In this document: positions 11,801 to 24,409 of the stretch, piece by piece
Layout of the letters: the number at the start of each line of letters is the position of its first letter
Position numbering within the stretch: position 1 is the stretch's first letter
NCBI GenBank assembly: GCA_963965975.1
Contig: OZ014421.1
Location: forward strand, 191,001-255,000
Reading direction: 5' to 3'
DNA from: Xestospongia bergquistia
Taxonomy: Eukaryota > Porifera > Demospongiae > Haplosclerida > Petrosiidae
DNA length: 64,000 nt
The notes under the pieces: generated by a model
The model's database searches: none
The model's input: the letters and a program-made list of their open reading frames with translations, nothing else
Told to the model about the DNA's origin: nothing
Program-made: the position numbers and the translations under genes

Positions 11801-12116
11801 GAATCTACAAACCTCTGAAAAATCCAAGGGACAAGTGTCTAGTATTGTTTTAGTATCAATATCATTTGTTGTATTCTGTGGTATTATATTCTATCATGTT
11901 TGGGATCGTCTGTTAAAGTCTTGTTCACAACAACTAATGGCAAAAGTCAAGAAGATATTTAAGAAGCTTCCACCATCTCCTCAATTTAATGATATTGAAC
12001 ATCCTCCATCAAGATCAGGTTCTCCTGCTGTTGTATGTAGCACAACTTCAGTATCAGTTGTATCAGTAGAAATGAAACGAGAATCGCTACTTTTCGATAA
12101 AGATGACAAAAATTGA
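8854..12116 (+). pseudogene. Beta-helix receptor, full-length copy 4 with 67-bp deletion
   Basis: Open from 8854 to 11448 (864 aa), then the matching continuation lies in another frame, 11412-12116. Alignment by eye with copy 1 shows that about 67 bp (copy 1, near 3925-3995) are missing at about 11380, next to the short shared word CCAATATT, which suggests a deletion between direct repeats. Everything before and after matches copy 1 closely: signal peptide, beta-helix, cysteine-rich region, membrane spans and the tail (ending KRESLLFDKDD). Copy 4 has only one SIEFSNC repeat against seven in copy 1. It may make a truncated 864-aa protein with the first two or three membrane spans, or be a recent pseudogene; an assembly error is also possible. 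Confidence 0.75.
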
Positions 12117-12208
12117 TTTCTATTACATAGTACTGACTATATGTCATTTGTATTGACCTATTATTAACATGTCTTATGTAGTATATAAAAATAGTAGTTT
12201 AGTGAGTA

Positions 12209-12433
12209 GTGTCAGATAAACTGTTGTATGTATACTTATATATAATTTTAGTTAAATGTTATAATTTACTGTTTCCTTCAGTCCTTATTTTGTTATTAAT
12301 GAGTATTAATAATAAAGGATATTGTTATAGTAACATTGTTCATAAGATTACCTCTAATTCATGTGACTTATGTAGTAAGAATACTTCAATAGCATACTGT
12401 ATTGAATGTACAGAGTTCCTTTATGATATTTGA
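12209..12433 (+). pseudogene. Possible B-box zinc-finger fragment
   Basis: Short open frame whose end reads CDLCSKNTSIAYCIECTEFL, which fits the first half of a B-box zinc finger (C-x2-C-x7-C-x2-C). Nothing else of a TRIM-type protein is visible around it. Either an orphan exon or a gene fragment. Confidence 0.35.
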
Positions 12434-12796
12434 TGTTACTATTTATAGTATTGTGAGTACAATATAACATTCAGTAACAAATTAACAATTACAAATAGTT
12501 TATAGGTCACTTCTTACTTTACTATGTATAATATATATATTACTTATTACAGTAGACATAATTGATGTCAACATTATTTTGCAGTGATCACATCAAATGT
12601 TAATACATAAAACATTGTTATTAATAATGAGTATAAAGACTATATTATTATTGTAATAGTATCACTTAATTATTGAAAGACCTGTTCAAGCTAGTTTGTT
12701 ATTATTTTTTTGTAAAACTGTCTTAAATATTGTAACAAACTATTTGTTCATGTTGTTTTAGCATTAGTTGTGTTTCTGTAGCTAGATACTACATTA

Positions 12797-12852
12797 CCCA
12801 TACATATATATATATACATAATATATATATAATATATATGTATATATGTGTG
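12797..12852. repeat. TA-rich microsatellite
   Basis: Imperfect (TA)n with TGTG at the end. Confidence 0.8.
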
Positions 12853-12959
12853 TGACCCACTTAATATAAGAATGATAAAAAATTAATAGTATTAGTATTG
12901 TTCTAGTTTGTTTAAATAAGACTAGTTTTATTCCTGACTTTTAAAGTATAGTTTTAGTT

Positions 12960-13445
12960 CATTCATACTCCATCGCTGCATAACTATCGTTAATGAGATT
13001 CATAGCACTGATCGACGCGCCCCACAAGAGCATGAAGGAAAAATCTGACGTACATATAAAAAGAAACTGAAACAGTCATGAGTGCCAGTGTGTTGTGGGC
13101 CAGCGTTCTGCAATGCATCAGACCTCTGAGATGGTTACCAGCATACTCTACGGAGTATCCGAAAGGCCGACTAGGATAGGGCTGGTAGTCTCCCTTTAAA
13201 CGAGATGAGGCTGGTGTATTTGTGGTTCCCGGTTCCTGAATGCGACATTCCCTAAGAGCTGGAATCCCGTACGGCTGGTTTTAAGTTAGGGCGACGCTCC
13301 AGCCAGGATTACCTCGCGAAGACGAGGGTTACCAAGCCAGGTGGCGGTCCCAGCTAGCAATAGCAGGGAATCCTGGAGCCTAAGTGGAAGCCTGAGTGGG
13401 TGAGCGAGTAGGAATCGTTTGGGCAACACACAAGGATTTTTTTTT
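12960..13445. other. GC-rich patch of probable mobile-element origin
   Basis: About 480 bp clearly richer in G/C and in CpG than everything around it, with an abrupt end in a T-rich run (13437-13456). No long open frame, no tRNA or rRNA signature I can defend. The style (structured, CpG-containing, T-rich end) would fit the untranslated leader or a non-autonomous copy of a retroelement, but I cannot name a family. Confidence 0.4.
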
Positions 13446-13760
13446 GCTTTTTTAAACATGTAACTAAAATATAATTACTATAATTATGTTAACCTCCTTC
13501 AATGCTTTATGTCTCACTGTTCAAACTAACTTGTTCTTCAATATTATATTTGTACTCAAAAAAGCTATTTCAATACATTATATTTTTATTTCAATACTAT
13601 GATATGAAATTATAATTATATTTTTATTTCAATACTGTGATATGCTTTACAAAACAAATGAAATAAACTGATTGTTATAATCAAAAAAATAAAACATTCA
13701 CAATGTTTAGATTTACATATTATATTCTCTTCATTTATATATAATAATGATAGGGTTGCA

Positions 13761-13791
<31 letters not shown>

Positions 13792-14214
13792 CCTACAACA
13801 ATGGAAATGTATGTTCATTATGACTGAATATATTAGAGTTCACTAAATAAAAAAGTTATATACATTTAGCTAGTCATCTGTCTGCTGTTGTGTGCATGTA
13901 CCAGGAGTATTATTATAGCATTTTAAATATTACAACATTTGAGAGCAGTAATACTAATATCACTTAACAAGGACCTACATAGCTAACTTCATAAAAATTT
14001 CAAGTGATTTGACTACTATGACTTTGAGTCATTTTTTAAATTTTGTTCTGACCATATTAATCATGGTCTTGAGTCAAATATTGAGAATCAGTCCACGTTA
14101 CAAAATCACTTAAAATTTTTAAAGTTAATTCTGTTTGAGAAACAAACTAAAGTTATTATGCAAATAACAAGTATCTTTTATTACTAAAGTTTCTTATAAA
14201 TCCTTATTGTTCTT
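13446..14214. other. AT-rich intergenic stretch
   Basis: Contains a (TA)n run at about 13760-13788 and a near-repeat of ATTATATTTTTATTTCAATACT at about 13577 and 13616 (given here only as position and theme). No gene seen. Confidence 0.6.
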
Positions 14215-14514
14215 TTAGTCACATTTAGCACAATGCATCTCAAGTTCAGTTTGAGTGGCAAAGTTTGCTCGACCACATAAAGGACAACTCATTGATGGTT
14301 TAGCTAAATTTGGTATTTCCCCTGGAAGAACCACACCCCCTTGCTAAGAGTGGTTAAATGGTTACCATGGAAATATGGGATTGTGTAACTTACTTGCCAA
14401 GGTTGTGGATCTGGTGGTGGGAATTGATTCCCGCCAAAAGGTTGCCCAGGACGTACATTTTCATATTTAGGTGTCTAAAAATAAAAGAATAATAACAGCC
14501 AAGTGAGTTTATGT

Positions 14515-14552
<38 letters not shown>

Positions 14553-17500
14553 CTCTTACCATTTGATGACGATACTCTTGTGCAGTTACATTTTGTCTAG
14601 GCCTCCTATATACAATCAAGACATGTCAATAAGCTACTATTAATTTTAATGCTTTAAGTAGGTTCCTTTCAAATACTTGGTCTTGTTGCTGAAGTTAGAG
14701 TGCACTATTAACACTAGCACAACCTTAGCCTATAGTTTACTATGTATCAAATACTAGAGTTAAAGCTAATGGTCTTCATCCATACTATTAAAATAGTATG
14801 GAGACAGGTAGTATACATTTAATACATACATTGTATTTGTGAAGATAAACAAACTTACTGTTGAAAATGCTGTCCCAAAATTTCCCCACCACCAGATGCA
14901 CGATCAGATCTTTGGAATTGGCCAATTCCTGCTACAGGTGCTGTCCAATCACCTCCTCCAGTTTGACGAGGAGGTAAGCCTTCTTGTGGGAGAGGACGAT
15001 AGCCTTGATCTCCTATGGGACGATCAGTTTGATTATAACCTAGATTCCCACGTCCTGGACCCTGTTCTCTTGGCTTCATAGGCGGAGATCCTTGTTGTAT
15101 TGGATGACGAAGAACCTGTTCTCCTGAAGGACGGACTGGTGGAATGTAATTATCACTCCCATAACCTGGACCTTGTTCTCTACGTAGAATTGGTGGAGAT
15201 TCTTTCTCAATTGGATGACGAGAGCCTTCAACATGCCCACGAGGATAATTTTGTTCACCAGAGTGACGAGGGTGTGCAGTCACTCCCCCTTGATCTCCAA
15301 AACCATGTGGTTGGTTGTAACCTCCTCTTCTCTGTTCACCTGATGGAGGTCGATATGGAGGAGTATCCACTCCATGACCACCAAGAGGTTCTGTCATTGG
15401 ACCACCTACAAAACTAGATTCTTGATAGTTAGCGAGAGCTGATTGTTGTTGAGTGACTCTTCTACGTAGCTCATCCACTTCTCTCTGTAAACTATCTCTG
15501 TTTTGCCGCAATGCTTGGACAGCTTGAGCTTCTTTCTCTCTCACATTTCTCTCAAGCTCAAAATCACGTTGAGCAGATTCAAACTAAAAAAAAAGACATA
15601 AATAGTTCATTTTATTTTCTACTTACTTGTTCTTTCCACATTTGAACTTGTTCAAGATATTCATTACAATTCTTTTGTTTTTGTTCAAACTTCTTTTTCA
15701 ATCTATCTTGTTCTTCAATTGCCCTATTTCTCTCTGTCATCAAGTGATGGTTTTCAGTCTGAGAGTCTTGGTTTTTAGCTCTCAGCGCTTTTAACTCACC
15801 TTGAATCCTTTCCATCTCTTTCTCCATTTCCTAGTCAAGAAACACATTATCAAAATATACTAGCTATGAGACACTCTATGTTAGGACATGCTCTCTATTT
15901 ATGAGTGATCTTCATAGCTTCATATATATGGCTGTTAGATGGCCATCTTTTTACATGTACCATAAAAATGGCTTAATAGAAACTACATGTATTTATATTG
16001 TATTACTAACATAGGTTCTACATAAATAGGATAATTATTACTGATATAGTACTCACATCAATATATTCCTCCCAACTAGTACTAGTACTCTCATTACTTT
16101 GTAGTTGTTGTTGAAGTTGAGACTCTTTCTGTGATAACCTCACTTCAAGTTGATGACTAAATTAGAATAATGACAGCTTATAGTTTAAAGTGAATGGACT
16201 AACATTTTCTCTTTCTCATTTTGTATTTGATCTTGTAAATATGTATTGTCATCTTTCAATGTTGCATTTTGTCGTTCTAATTCGTGTAGTTGTTCCTGAT
16301 TTGAGTCTCCTACATCATCTAATCTTTGACGTAAGGTATTGTTTTCTTCATTAAGTTGACGAGTTTGGTTTTGGAGTTTTAATTTTTCAGCGTTAAGCCA
16401 CTTAATTTCAGTGTCCTTCCCATCCATGTCTTGTCTGAGAGTTTGAATTTCATCATTGAGTAATTTTATTTTCTAAAAGGAAGATCATATTTTATATTGT
16501 GCAAGTTATGACTTACTCCAAGATGTTCATTGAGTTGTTTACGAAGTCTTATAGTGGCTCCTCCAGAAGGTCCTCCTGGAGAAATGGCTTCCAGGGTTGG
16601 AGGTGGTTGCTGTTCTAATTGTTGCTTCAATGTATGAATATCTCTTTCATGAAGTTGAATCTGTTGTTAAGATAAGGGGAGAAAAATGAACGAATAGAAA
16701 TTGGAGAAATGAAAGAATGAAAGACTTGACTCACTTTTTGCTGTTTCATATCTAATTCTCTCCTTAGTAACTCCATTTCACCATATAGACGGTCTAGTTC
16801 ATGCTTTAGTTGAGCTATCTCTTCATTACTTCTCGTTCTTTTTGTCTCAGCAGCTTCACGACTCTTTTTCTCCATTTCAATTTGATGCTGTGCTGTTCTC
16901 AACTGAGCTTTAAGATCATCCTTCTCTTTTTCATATTTAGCTATGAGTTCAGGATCAGATTTTAACATTGTACGAGGCTTAGGGACTGGTTGTTGAGAGG
17001 CTCTTTGGATTTCATACTGAAGTTCTGCATTCTTCTCCTCATAGCTATGTTTTAACTGACTCTAACAATAAAGAACCACAAAACAATAAAATTCATAGTA
17101 TATTTTAAATGTGCATTACATTTTCTGTAAGCAATGCTTTGTAATCAGTTGACATCTTTTGAACATGCTCACGCCATTTTTGTAATTCTTCCTAAAAGAC
17201 AATCATTATTTGTCAATTTTAATATTTATTTACTTCTGTTTGTTGCAACTGTTTCTTAAAGTTCTGATTGCTTTCTTCCATTGTTATTTTCTCCGTAAGT
17301 AATTGTTCTTTTTCTTTCTCCAACTTTAAAATAAATTAATTCATATTTTATTAAATATTTCTTACTTCTTTTAAGGATGAAGATTCTGCTGATGTATCAT
17401 ATTGCTTGGTAAGCAACTGATCTCTTTCTCCAGTCAGCTTCATGATCTTGGCTTTAAAACCAAGTACGGACACACGAGCATCCCAATATAATTTTTGAGC

Positions 17501-18953
17501 TTCCACAACTTCCTTTTGAGCTTTGTCATTGTCTTAGAATACAAATGATATCACAATTAACAATGTTAGGTATGTATGTATTTGCTATTAATTTGAGTGT
17601 AAGTTAACACATCACTATAAACTATTTTAGTTATTAAAAGTATGGAACCTTTAACATTTAAATAGTGAAGAGAGGTCTCCTTAATATACTATATAGTAAT
17701 AGCTAAATAATACACTAAAGTATTAGTATGGGACTAGAACAAGTGTCCTCAATATGGAGATTGTATAATACACTAAAGTATTAGTATGGGACTAGAACAA
17801 CTGTCCTCAATATAGAGGTTATATAATACACTAAAGTATTAGTATGGGACTAGAACAAGTGTCCTCAATATAGAGGTTGTATAATACACTAAAGTATTAG
17901 TATGGGACTAGAACAAGTGTCTTTTTAATTCATAATCACTTTTATGAGATATTAATTGGCATATTCTTTTACTGAGATTAATTTTTGTTAAGCAATCCAC
18001 ACATGTATTTAAATTACATCAAAAAATTTTATATTGTCAGTGAAAATCTGATCACAATATATCTCATTAAAATACAACACAATATCCTGTTACAAGTTAT
18101 TCAATATATCTGACCTTTCTTTTTAGCTAAAAGTTTTTGGACTTCAATATTATTACTCTCGAGTGCTTTCCTAAAAGAATACAAAGCAATTAAATAAAAA
18201 AACAATAGCTAATTAAAATATAGCATTGTTAATGATGTCATCAACACTATAACAATCTACATAATATCATATGTGTAGGAACAATTTTGTCAATTGGCAC
18301 ACATGTAACATTTCAACATTGTTCAGTTTAACAATGAAGTATTTCAATAACAACCAAAATAAAACCTGTCGTTTACACTGACAAAAATTTTTGAGATGTT
18401 TTTACATAAAATGTGCATCTACAGGTGTAAATTGTATTATGGGGATAGGGATTGAAAAGTGGCTAATCTAAATCAGTTGATTGTGAAACCATCTCACATA
18501 TACCAAAAATATTGGGGGGGGGGGGGAAGCACGTGCCCCCTGTGCTCCCCCCTGTTCCTACACCTATGAATATGTGTAGTTAATATTAATTGGAGGCTTC
18601 TAACTTTAATAAGATGATTAGGATGACTAATTGTAATTAGCTACTTCTGAGTCAGGGGTCAATCTCAATTTGGACTGAGTATAGCTATATTGTTATACCT
18701 TAATTTCTCATTGTCTACTACTAATTTCTGCATTTGCAATAAGATATCGTTCCAGACTTCAGGTGTCACAGTACTCATTCCAACTACTCCATCGCCAGTT
18801 CTTGACATTAGTGATGCAGGCTAAGTGAACTTGATATAAATAATTGTTAATAATAAATATCAATCTTACAGTCACAGGTGGATTGTAACTGCGAGAGGAA
18901 TGGTCATAACCACCGCCATAAGCTGGACCGGCATCATTCCATTGGTTGGACAT
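14215..18953 (-). CDS. Long coiled-coil protein with C-terminal C2HC zinc finger
   Basis: Fifteen exons on the minus strand: 18953-18870, 18820-18699, 18170-18115, 17532-17366, 17323-17234, 17191-17120, 17061-16735, 16660-16517, 16472-16204, 16156-16057, 15830-15627, 15583-14859, 14605-14560, 14474-14394, 14343-14215. All joins keep frame and give 843 aa. Residues about 60-545 are heptad-rich coiled coil; about 545-770 is a Pro/Gly/Arg-rich tract with repeats of the type SPP-x-REQGPG; the last 23 residues form C-x2-C-x13-H-x3-C, similar to the ubiquitin-binding zinc fingers at the ends of NEMO, optineurin and TAX1BP1. There is no N-terminal SKICH domain. A ubiquitin-binding adaptor role is therefore an inference; no named orthologue assigned. 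It is divergent from ACSL with 265 bp between start codons. Confidence 0.8.
14512..14549. repeat. (CT)n microsatellite
   Basis: Lies just inside the intron after exon 13 of the coiled-coil gene, where it reads (GA)n on the coding strand a few bases after the donor site. Confidence 0.9.
17640..17935 (-). repeat. 58-bp tandem repeat element (MITE-like)
   Basis: Four units of the 58-bp family in reverse orientation, preceded by ATGGAACCTTTAACAT, a decayed version of the family's terminal sequence. Inside an intron of the coiled-coil gene. Confidence 0.75.
18268..18568. mobile_element. MITE with 16-bp inverted ends and 5-bp target duplication
   Basis: Left end CATATGTGTAGGAACA and right end, read in reverse complement, CATAGGTGTAGGAACA (one mismatch). 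Flanked on both sides by AATAT (18263-18267 and 18569-18573). About 301 bp, no coding capacity. Near its right end a poly-G run (about 18511-18524) pairs with a C-rich stretch to make a GC hairpin. Sits in an intron of the coiled-coil gene. Confidence 0.75.
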
Positions 18954-19218
18954 TTTGAAGTTTTTACTAGATATTAGAAAAGAGATAACAAATATAATTA
19001 TATTATATTTATCAGTATACTTCAATAATAGTTACAATGTCAATGACTGCCACCTTTATTGGAGTTTTTTGAGGGAATATCCCAGCTTCGTCATTCTACG
19101 TAGTGACAGAGCAAAGCTGAACCGACGGACACGCCTCCAATACTCATGGGACACGCCCCTCACACTGTACTTATAATTATGGGACGTGAAAGGTGTGGCT
19201 AAGAAGGTATTATATCGG
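18954..19218. promoter_or_regulatory. Divergent promoter, coiled-coil gene / ACSL
   Basis: 265 bp separate two opposite start codons, so both promoters must lie here. Locally more GC-rich than the flanks with several ACACGCCCC-type words; no TATA box seen near 19150. Confidence 0.5.
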
Positions 19219-22200
19219 ATGGCAGAATCAAACGCCCTTGTTAACCTTTTGTCCGATCCAGCTACGTTAATAGGACTTGGAGTAGTTGCTGTAGGCACTG
19301 CGTACTATATGGCGACGAGACCACGCGCTCAAAATTCCTCAATCCCTTTGGATAATCAGAGTATTGAACTACCAGTTAGTGCAATAACATGTACCACGTT
19401 GCATACGATATGGTATTATGTAGGGCGGTGTTAGGATTTCTCATCTTTGCAAAGATGAGAAACTAATGTCCTATCGATTTGAAGATGCTAAGACATTATA
19501 CGAATCATTTCAACGTGGGAAAAAAGTTTCCAGTGAGACAAGATTTATAATTACTTGTATTTTTGTATGTAATTAGGTCTATTAAACTGTCCAATTTAAT
19601 GTATTTTTAAAATTAATTTGTATAATTATAGGAGCTGGTTTAAATATCTCTGTTCTTGTAATCAGACCTATTACATTGTCTAATTTAATATATTTTATAT
19701 GTATAACTACTAGGAGCTTTATACTTGCAAATGCTAATGTCTTTATTAGTAATATCAGATTCATTTTTTGTTAGTACTCTAAAGGACATAGTGATTTATT
19801 GACACCCTCTCTATGTTTAAGGCTCTTCCCATACTAATACTTAGTGTATTATACAACCTCTATGTTGAAGGCACCTCTATACTAAGGACAGTGTCCAGTA
19901 TTCAGAGATTTCCTTTAGTGCTAGCCATTAATGTGTTATGGTATTGTTCTATAGATAATGGACGATGTTTAGGTTGGCGACCAACAATTGAGGCCCCATA
20001 TTCCTGGTTAAGTTATAACGAAGTAAGACCTTTAAAATATTATATTTACTTAATTTTTGATCTTAGATTGAAGAGAGATTCTTAGCATTTGGGGCTGGGC
20101 TGACACACCTTGGGATAGCCCCTGGGCAGGAGAGCATGATTGGGATATATTCTAGTAATTGTGTAGAAGTAAGTATTACAATACAATATTGGCTGATGAA
20201 TGAAGTTGTACAAGTAGTTCTGTAATGTTAAAGTGTTAGGTTATGTGATAATATCGTCTGGAATTTTGATTGGAAATTTGTAAGGGCTGGATAATGTAAT
20301 AATTTAATAGAATTTTTGCTCATTTCAACTTGCATTTAACTCTCTCTCTCTCTCCCTCTCTCTCTCTCTCTCTCCCTCTCTCTCTCAGTGGGCAATTACT
20401 GAACATAGCTGTTATGCTTATTCACGTGTAATAGTGGCACTCTATGATACTTTGGGACAAGATGCATTGACACATATTATTAATCAAAGTATATCAACTA
20501 TCACTGTTACATTATGAAATGTTATATTACATTATTTCTATAGCTGAGATTGAATGCATCATTTGTACATCAACCAAAGTGAAGAATGTCGTTCAGCAGA
20601 CATCTACTTGTTCAACCTTAAAAATTATTGTAGTCATGGGAGACACAGTTAGTGATGAAAATAAACAGTTGGCAGAAGAAGCCAAGCTCGAAATTTATAG
20701 CTTCAAGGAAGTTGAGGTTAGTTTGTAGGTAATGATAACTGTAGATAATATAATGTCATTTTAAGACCTTATAAATACTTCGTACGAATATAATATTAAT
20801 GAATGACAGCATGTATTAAGATAGTTGTAGTAGTAAATATAGAGTGAGATATTCTATTTCCTGATCAAGGCTTCTTGTTGTAGTCACCTACATATTAAGA
20901 TAATGTCATACTACTGTTGTAGAGTGATATATTTAATTTGGTGATCTTTAATGATCAAGGCTTCTTTTTGTTGTGTTTTTTTAGGAGAAAGGCCAGTCTA
21001 GTCCTTTGGACCTTGTGGTAAGTTAATGATTATACAAGGGGAACCTCTCATAACTACACTATTGTATTATCAATATGTATGAAGGGGACACTCCTTTAAT
21101 CAACCATCAATTATTACCTAGTTAATTAAAGAATTATAGTGCTCAGTCAAGAGGGGTTTCACAGTTCTTATCATCAAAGTTATCTTTAACAGTTTCAATA
21201 ACCTTATCACTATAGCTACCTACTCCAGACACCATAGCTACTATCTGTTATACTAGTGGTACTACTGGACTACCTAAAGGTGCTATAATTACTCATGGCA
21301 ATGTTATTGCTAATGTATCAGGAATTTATCATCATCTGGTTAGCAGTTTAACATATTAATATATATATATATTGTTTATGAAGAGTTCCTACTCAGTCTC
21401 CCATCAAAATAATGTGCATAATAGGTATTGCTTAACTTCAGTGATAACCAGACACCCTTTAATACACCAGGTGGTTTTAGGGCAGATACCCTATAATACA
21501 CCAGGTGGTTTTAGGGTTTGGCATTCATGGTATTGTGTTGAGATTTGTGCTTTCAATGTAATGTATATTAAAGGTGCTAATACATAAGAGATAATAGCAA
21601 TTCAGTGTTCTAAATGATGACTAAAGTTAAGTAGCATCGATTAGGAGTAGTGTTATGATGGGAGACTGCCTAGTGAGCATAGCAAGACTATTTTTAATAT
21701 TCTATTTTATAGGAAGATCAGTTTGAGGTTTTATCAAGTGATTGTCATATTTCTTATCTACCAATGGCGCACATGATGGAACGTTGTATACATGTAAGAA
21801 TATATGTTAATTGTATTAGTTAAAGGGGTATCCTCTTTCATTTAAATACTATTATATTGGACAACCCTGTAATAATAAGACTATTAAATGAAGTGTTGTT
21901 TATAATGAGGACAACCCTGTAATAATAAGACTATTAAATGAAGTGTTGTTTATAATGAGGACAACCCTGTAATAATAAGTCTATTAAATTAAGTGTTATT
22001 TATAATGAGGACAACCCTGTAATAATAAGTCTATTAAATAAAATGTTGTTTATAATGAGGACAACCCTGTAATAATAAGTCTATTAAATTAAGTGTTATT
22101 TATGATGTTAGTCAAATTTTTCTACAGGCAATATTGCTAATGTGTGGTTCAAGAATAGGCTTTTTCAGTGGAGATGTTAAAACTTTAGTGAGTGATATTC

Positions 22201-24223
22201 AAGTGTTAAAACCAACATTGTTTATCTCAGTGCCACGTCTTCTGAATAGGATATATGACAAAGTGAGTGAATGGATGAATAGATGGAAATGATTAATGGA
22301 CAAATGAAAAGATAGTTGGATCAATAGATTGGATAAATGGACAGATAGAGGAACATCATTTTCTATTTCTAGGTTCATGCTGGACTACAAGGAAGTAAGG
22401 CTAAAAAATGGTTATTTGAGACTGCTTATCAATCAAAATTGAATGAAGTGAAAAGGTAAGCCCCTTAATTAATTAACTAAATTAACTTTTTAATAATATT
22501 ATAGTGGTATCATAAGACGTGATTCTATATGGGACTGGCTTGTATTTAGTCGTGTTCAGAAGTTATTAGGGGGCAATGTACGATTGATATTATCAGGTTC
22601 AGCTCCTATAAGTGAGAAAGTTAGATGTTTTTATCAAGTGACGTTTGGATGCATTGTGAGTTATTTTCATGTGTCTTTTATCTGTCCATTTATCCCATTT
22701 ATATTAATCCATTTATCTCCATCTGTCCATTTATATTAATCCATTTATCTCTATCTGTCCATTTATATTAATCCATTTATCTCTATCTGTCCATTTATAT
22801 TAATCCATTTATCTCTATCTGTCCATTTATATCAACCCATTTATTTCCATCTGTCCATTTATATTAATCCATTTATTTCCATCTGTCCATTTATATTAAT
22901 CCATTTATTTCCATCTGTCCATTTATATTAATCCATTTATTTCCATCTGTCCATTTATATCAACCCATTTATTTCCATCTGTCCATTTATATTAATCCAT
23001 TTATCTCTATCTGTCCATTTATATCGTTATCCATCCATCTAGTTTGTTGAAGGTTATGGACAAACAGAATGTTCCTCTGGTTCAACGATGACACTTCCAC
23101 TCGATACCACATGTGGTCATGTTGGACCACCTATTCCAGTTAGCAAAGTGAAGGTGGTCGATGTGCCAGATTTAAATTACTTTGCTGCTAACGGAGAAGG
23201 AGAAGTTTGTTTTCAAGGTCCACACTGTAGTCAAGGATATTATAAAGAACCAGAGAAGACGACAGCATTAATTGATAAAGATGGCTGGACACATTCTGGT
23301 GATATTGGAAAATGGTTGCCAAATGGGACATTGAAAATTATGGATAGAGTGAAACACATCTTCAAATTAGCTCAAGTAATGATGGGGACTATCTCATAAT
23401 AAAATGTCTTTCTTGTGGTATTAAAGGGATTGTAGTTTATATAAGAGAACCTCAGAGTTAATAGTATTTATGAGTCTCAGAAAAGAGGCTAACCCCTTAA
23501 TTAATATAATCTAATTGTATTGATAGTTTTTATACTAGAGACGCTCTCTTGAAATTTGCTGTTCCATTTCAATTTTTTTCTATTTTTATTTTTTAAAGGG
23601 AGAATATATAGCTCCAGAAAAGGTTGAAAACATTTCTGTCCGATCAAAATATATAGCTCAAATGTTCCTCTATGGGGACAGTCTTCGGAGTTCCTGCGTC
23701 GCTATTATAGTCCCTGATGAAGAAGTTTTATTAGCCTGGGCTGCAAGCAATGGACGTCCCAATGTCTCATTTGAGGAACTTTGTCTTGAAGCGGTAATAA
23801 TTTATATTTTGATATTGTATATGTGTGTGTGTTTTATAAGTAGTACAGTTTATTTAAATATTTAAATATAGGAGATTAAGAAAATGATATTTGAAGATTT
23901 ACAAACTAGTGCTAGAGCTGACGGACTGAATTCTCTAGAGATAGTAAGTTTATATTATACCAGAATATTAGAACTTACCACAAAAATACTTAAATGAAAG
24001 ACAGCCTTTATATTTAAGACACCATTTAGATGTTCTATTTTATTGTAATAGTTAATAATTTGATAATTTTTTTATTTTTTAGCCAAAAGCTATCAAATTA
24101 TCATCTGAACAATTTACAATTGAGAATGATCTCATGACGCCCACCTTTAAAATTAAACGTCCTGCTGCCAAGACTCGTTTCATGCCAGATATTGTAGAAA
24201 TGTACTCTCAATTACCAGCATGA
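19219..24223 (+). CDS. ACSL: Long-chain acyl-CoA synthetase (ACSL1/5/6 type)
   Basis: Activates long-chain fatty acids to acyl-CoA at ER, outer mitochondrial or peroxisomal membranes. Sixteen exons: 19219-19374, 19424-19532, 19955-20022, 20067-20168, 20389-20488, 20544-20716, 20985-21017, 21216-21338, 21713-21793, 22128-22262, 22373-22455, 22505-22655, 23043-23375, 23599-23793, 23872-23943, 24083-24223; frame closes to 684 aa, against about 698 in human ACSL1. N-terminal membrane anchor at residues about 12-32; AMP-binding loop [11 protein letters not shown] at about 259-269; GYGQTE at 442-447; GDIG and the linker [21 protein letters not shown] near 524-560. Start ATG at 19219 gives [11 protein letters not shown]; the frame extends upstream only without a better ATG. 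Introns carry several tandem repeats. Confidence 0.93.
19797..19905 (+). repeat. Decayed 58-bp family element
   Basis: One unit plus the tail ACCTCTATACTAAGGACAGTG typical of the right end of this family; in ACSL intron 2. Confidence 0.6.
20340..20388 (+). repeat. (CT)n tract ending in a splice acceptor
   Basis: CT/CCT microsatellite that runs directly into the CAG acceptor of ACSL exon 5 and so acts as its polypyrimidine tract. Confidence 0.85.
21861..22110 (+). repeat. 50-bp tandem repeat, five copies
   Basis: ACAACCCTGTAATAATAAG recurs at 21861, 21911, 21961, 22011 and 22061, an exact 50-bp period. Fills most of ACSL intron 9. Confidence 0.9.
22672..23036 (+). repeat. 32-bp tandem repeat, about eleven copies
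   Basis: Unit built on CTGTCCATTTATATTAATCC plus CATTTATYTCYAT, filling ACSL intron 12 up to the acceptor of exon 13. Confidence 0.9.
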
Positions 24224-24409
24224 TTGAGAAAAAAGACAATTTTCAATGAGTTTGCCCCTTAATTAATATCACCCATTATTAATGATTACGGATTTTGTTT
24301 AAATTGATGTTAAAATAATTTTGTCTGTTTTAAATTATGATGGGTGTGGCTTGTGCGACGTGATTATTTATAGGCGGACATGATGTTGCCATGGTAACTG
24401 CGTAACGCA

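Noticed and set aside
12960-13445. Ribosomal RNA fragment
   Set aside because: GC content suggested it, but I could not match any rRNA helix or conserved core sequence.
19186-19218. Upstream start for ACSL
   Set aside because: It would need a GTG start; the ATG at 19219 gives the expected N-terminus.
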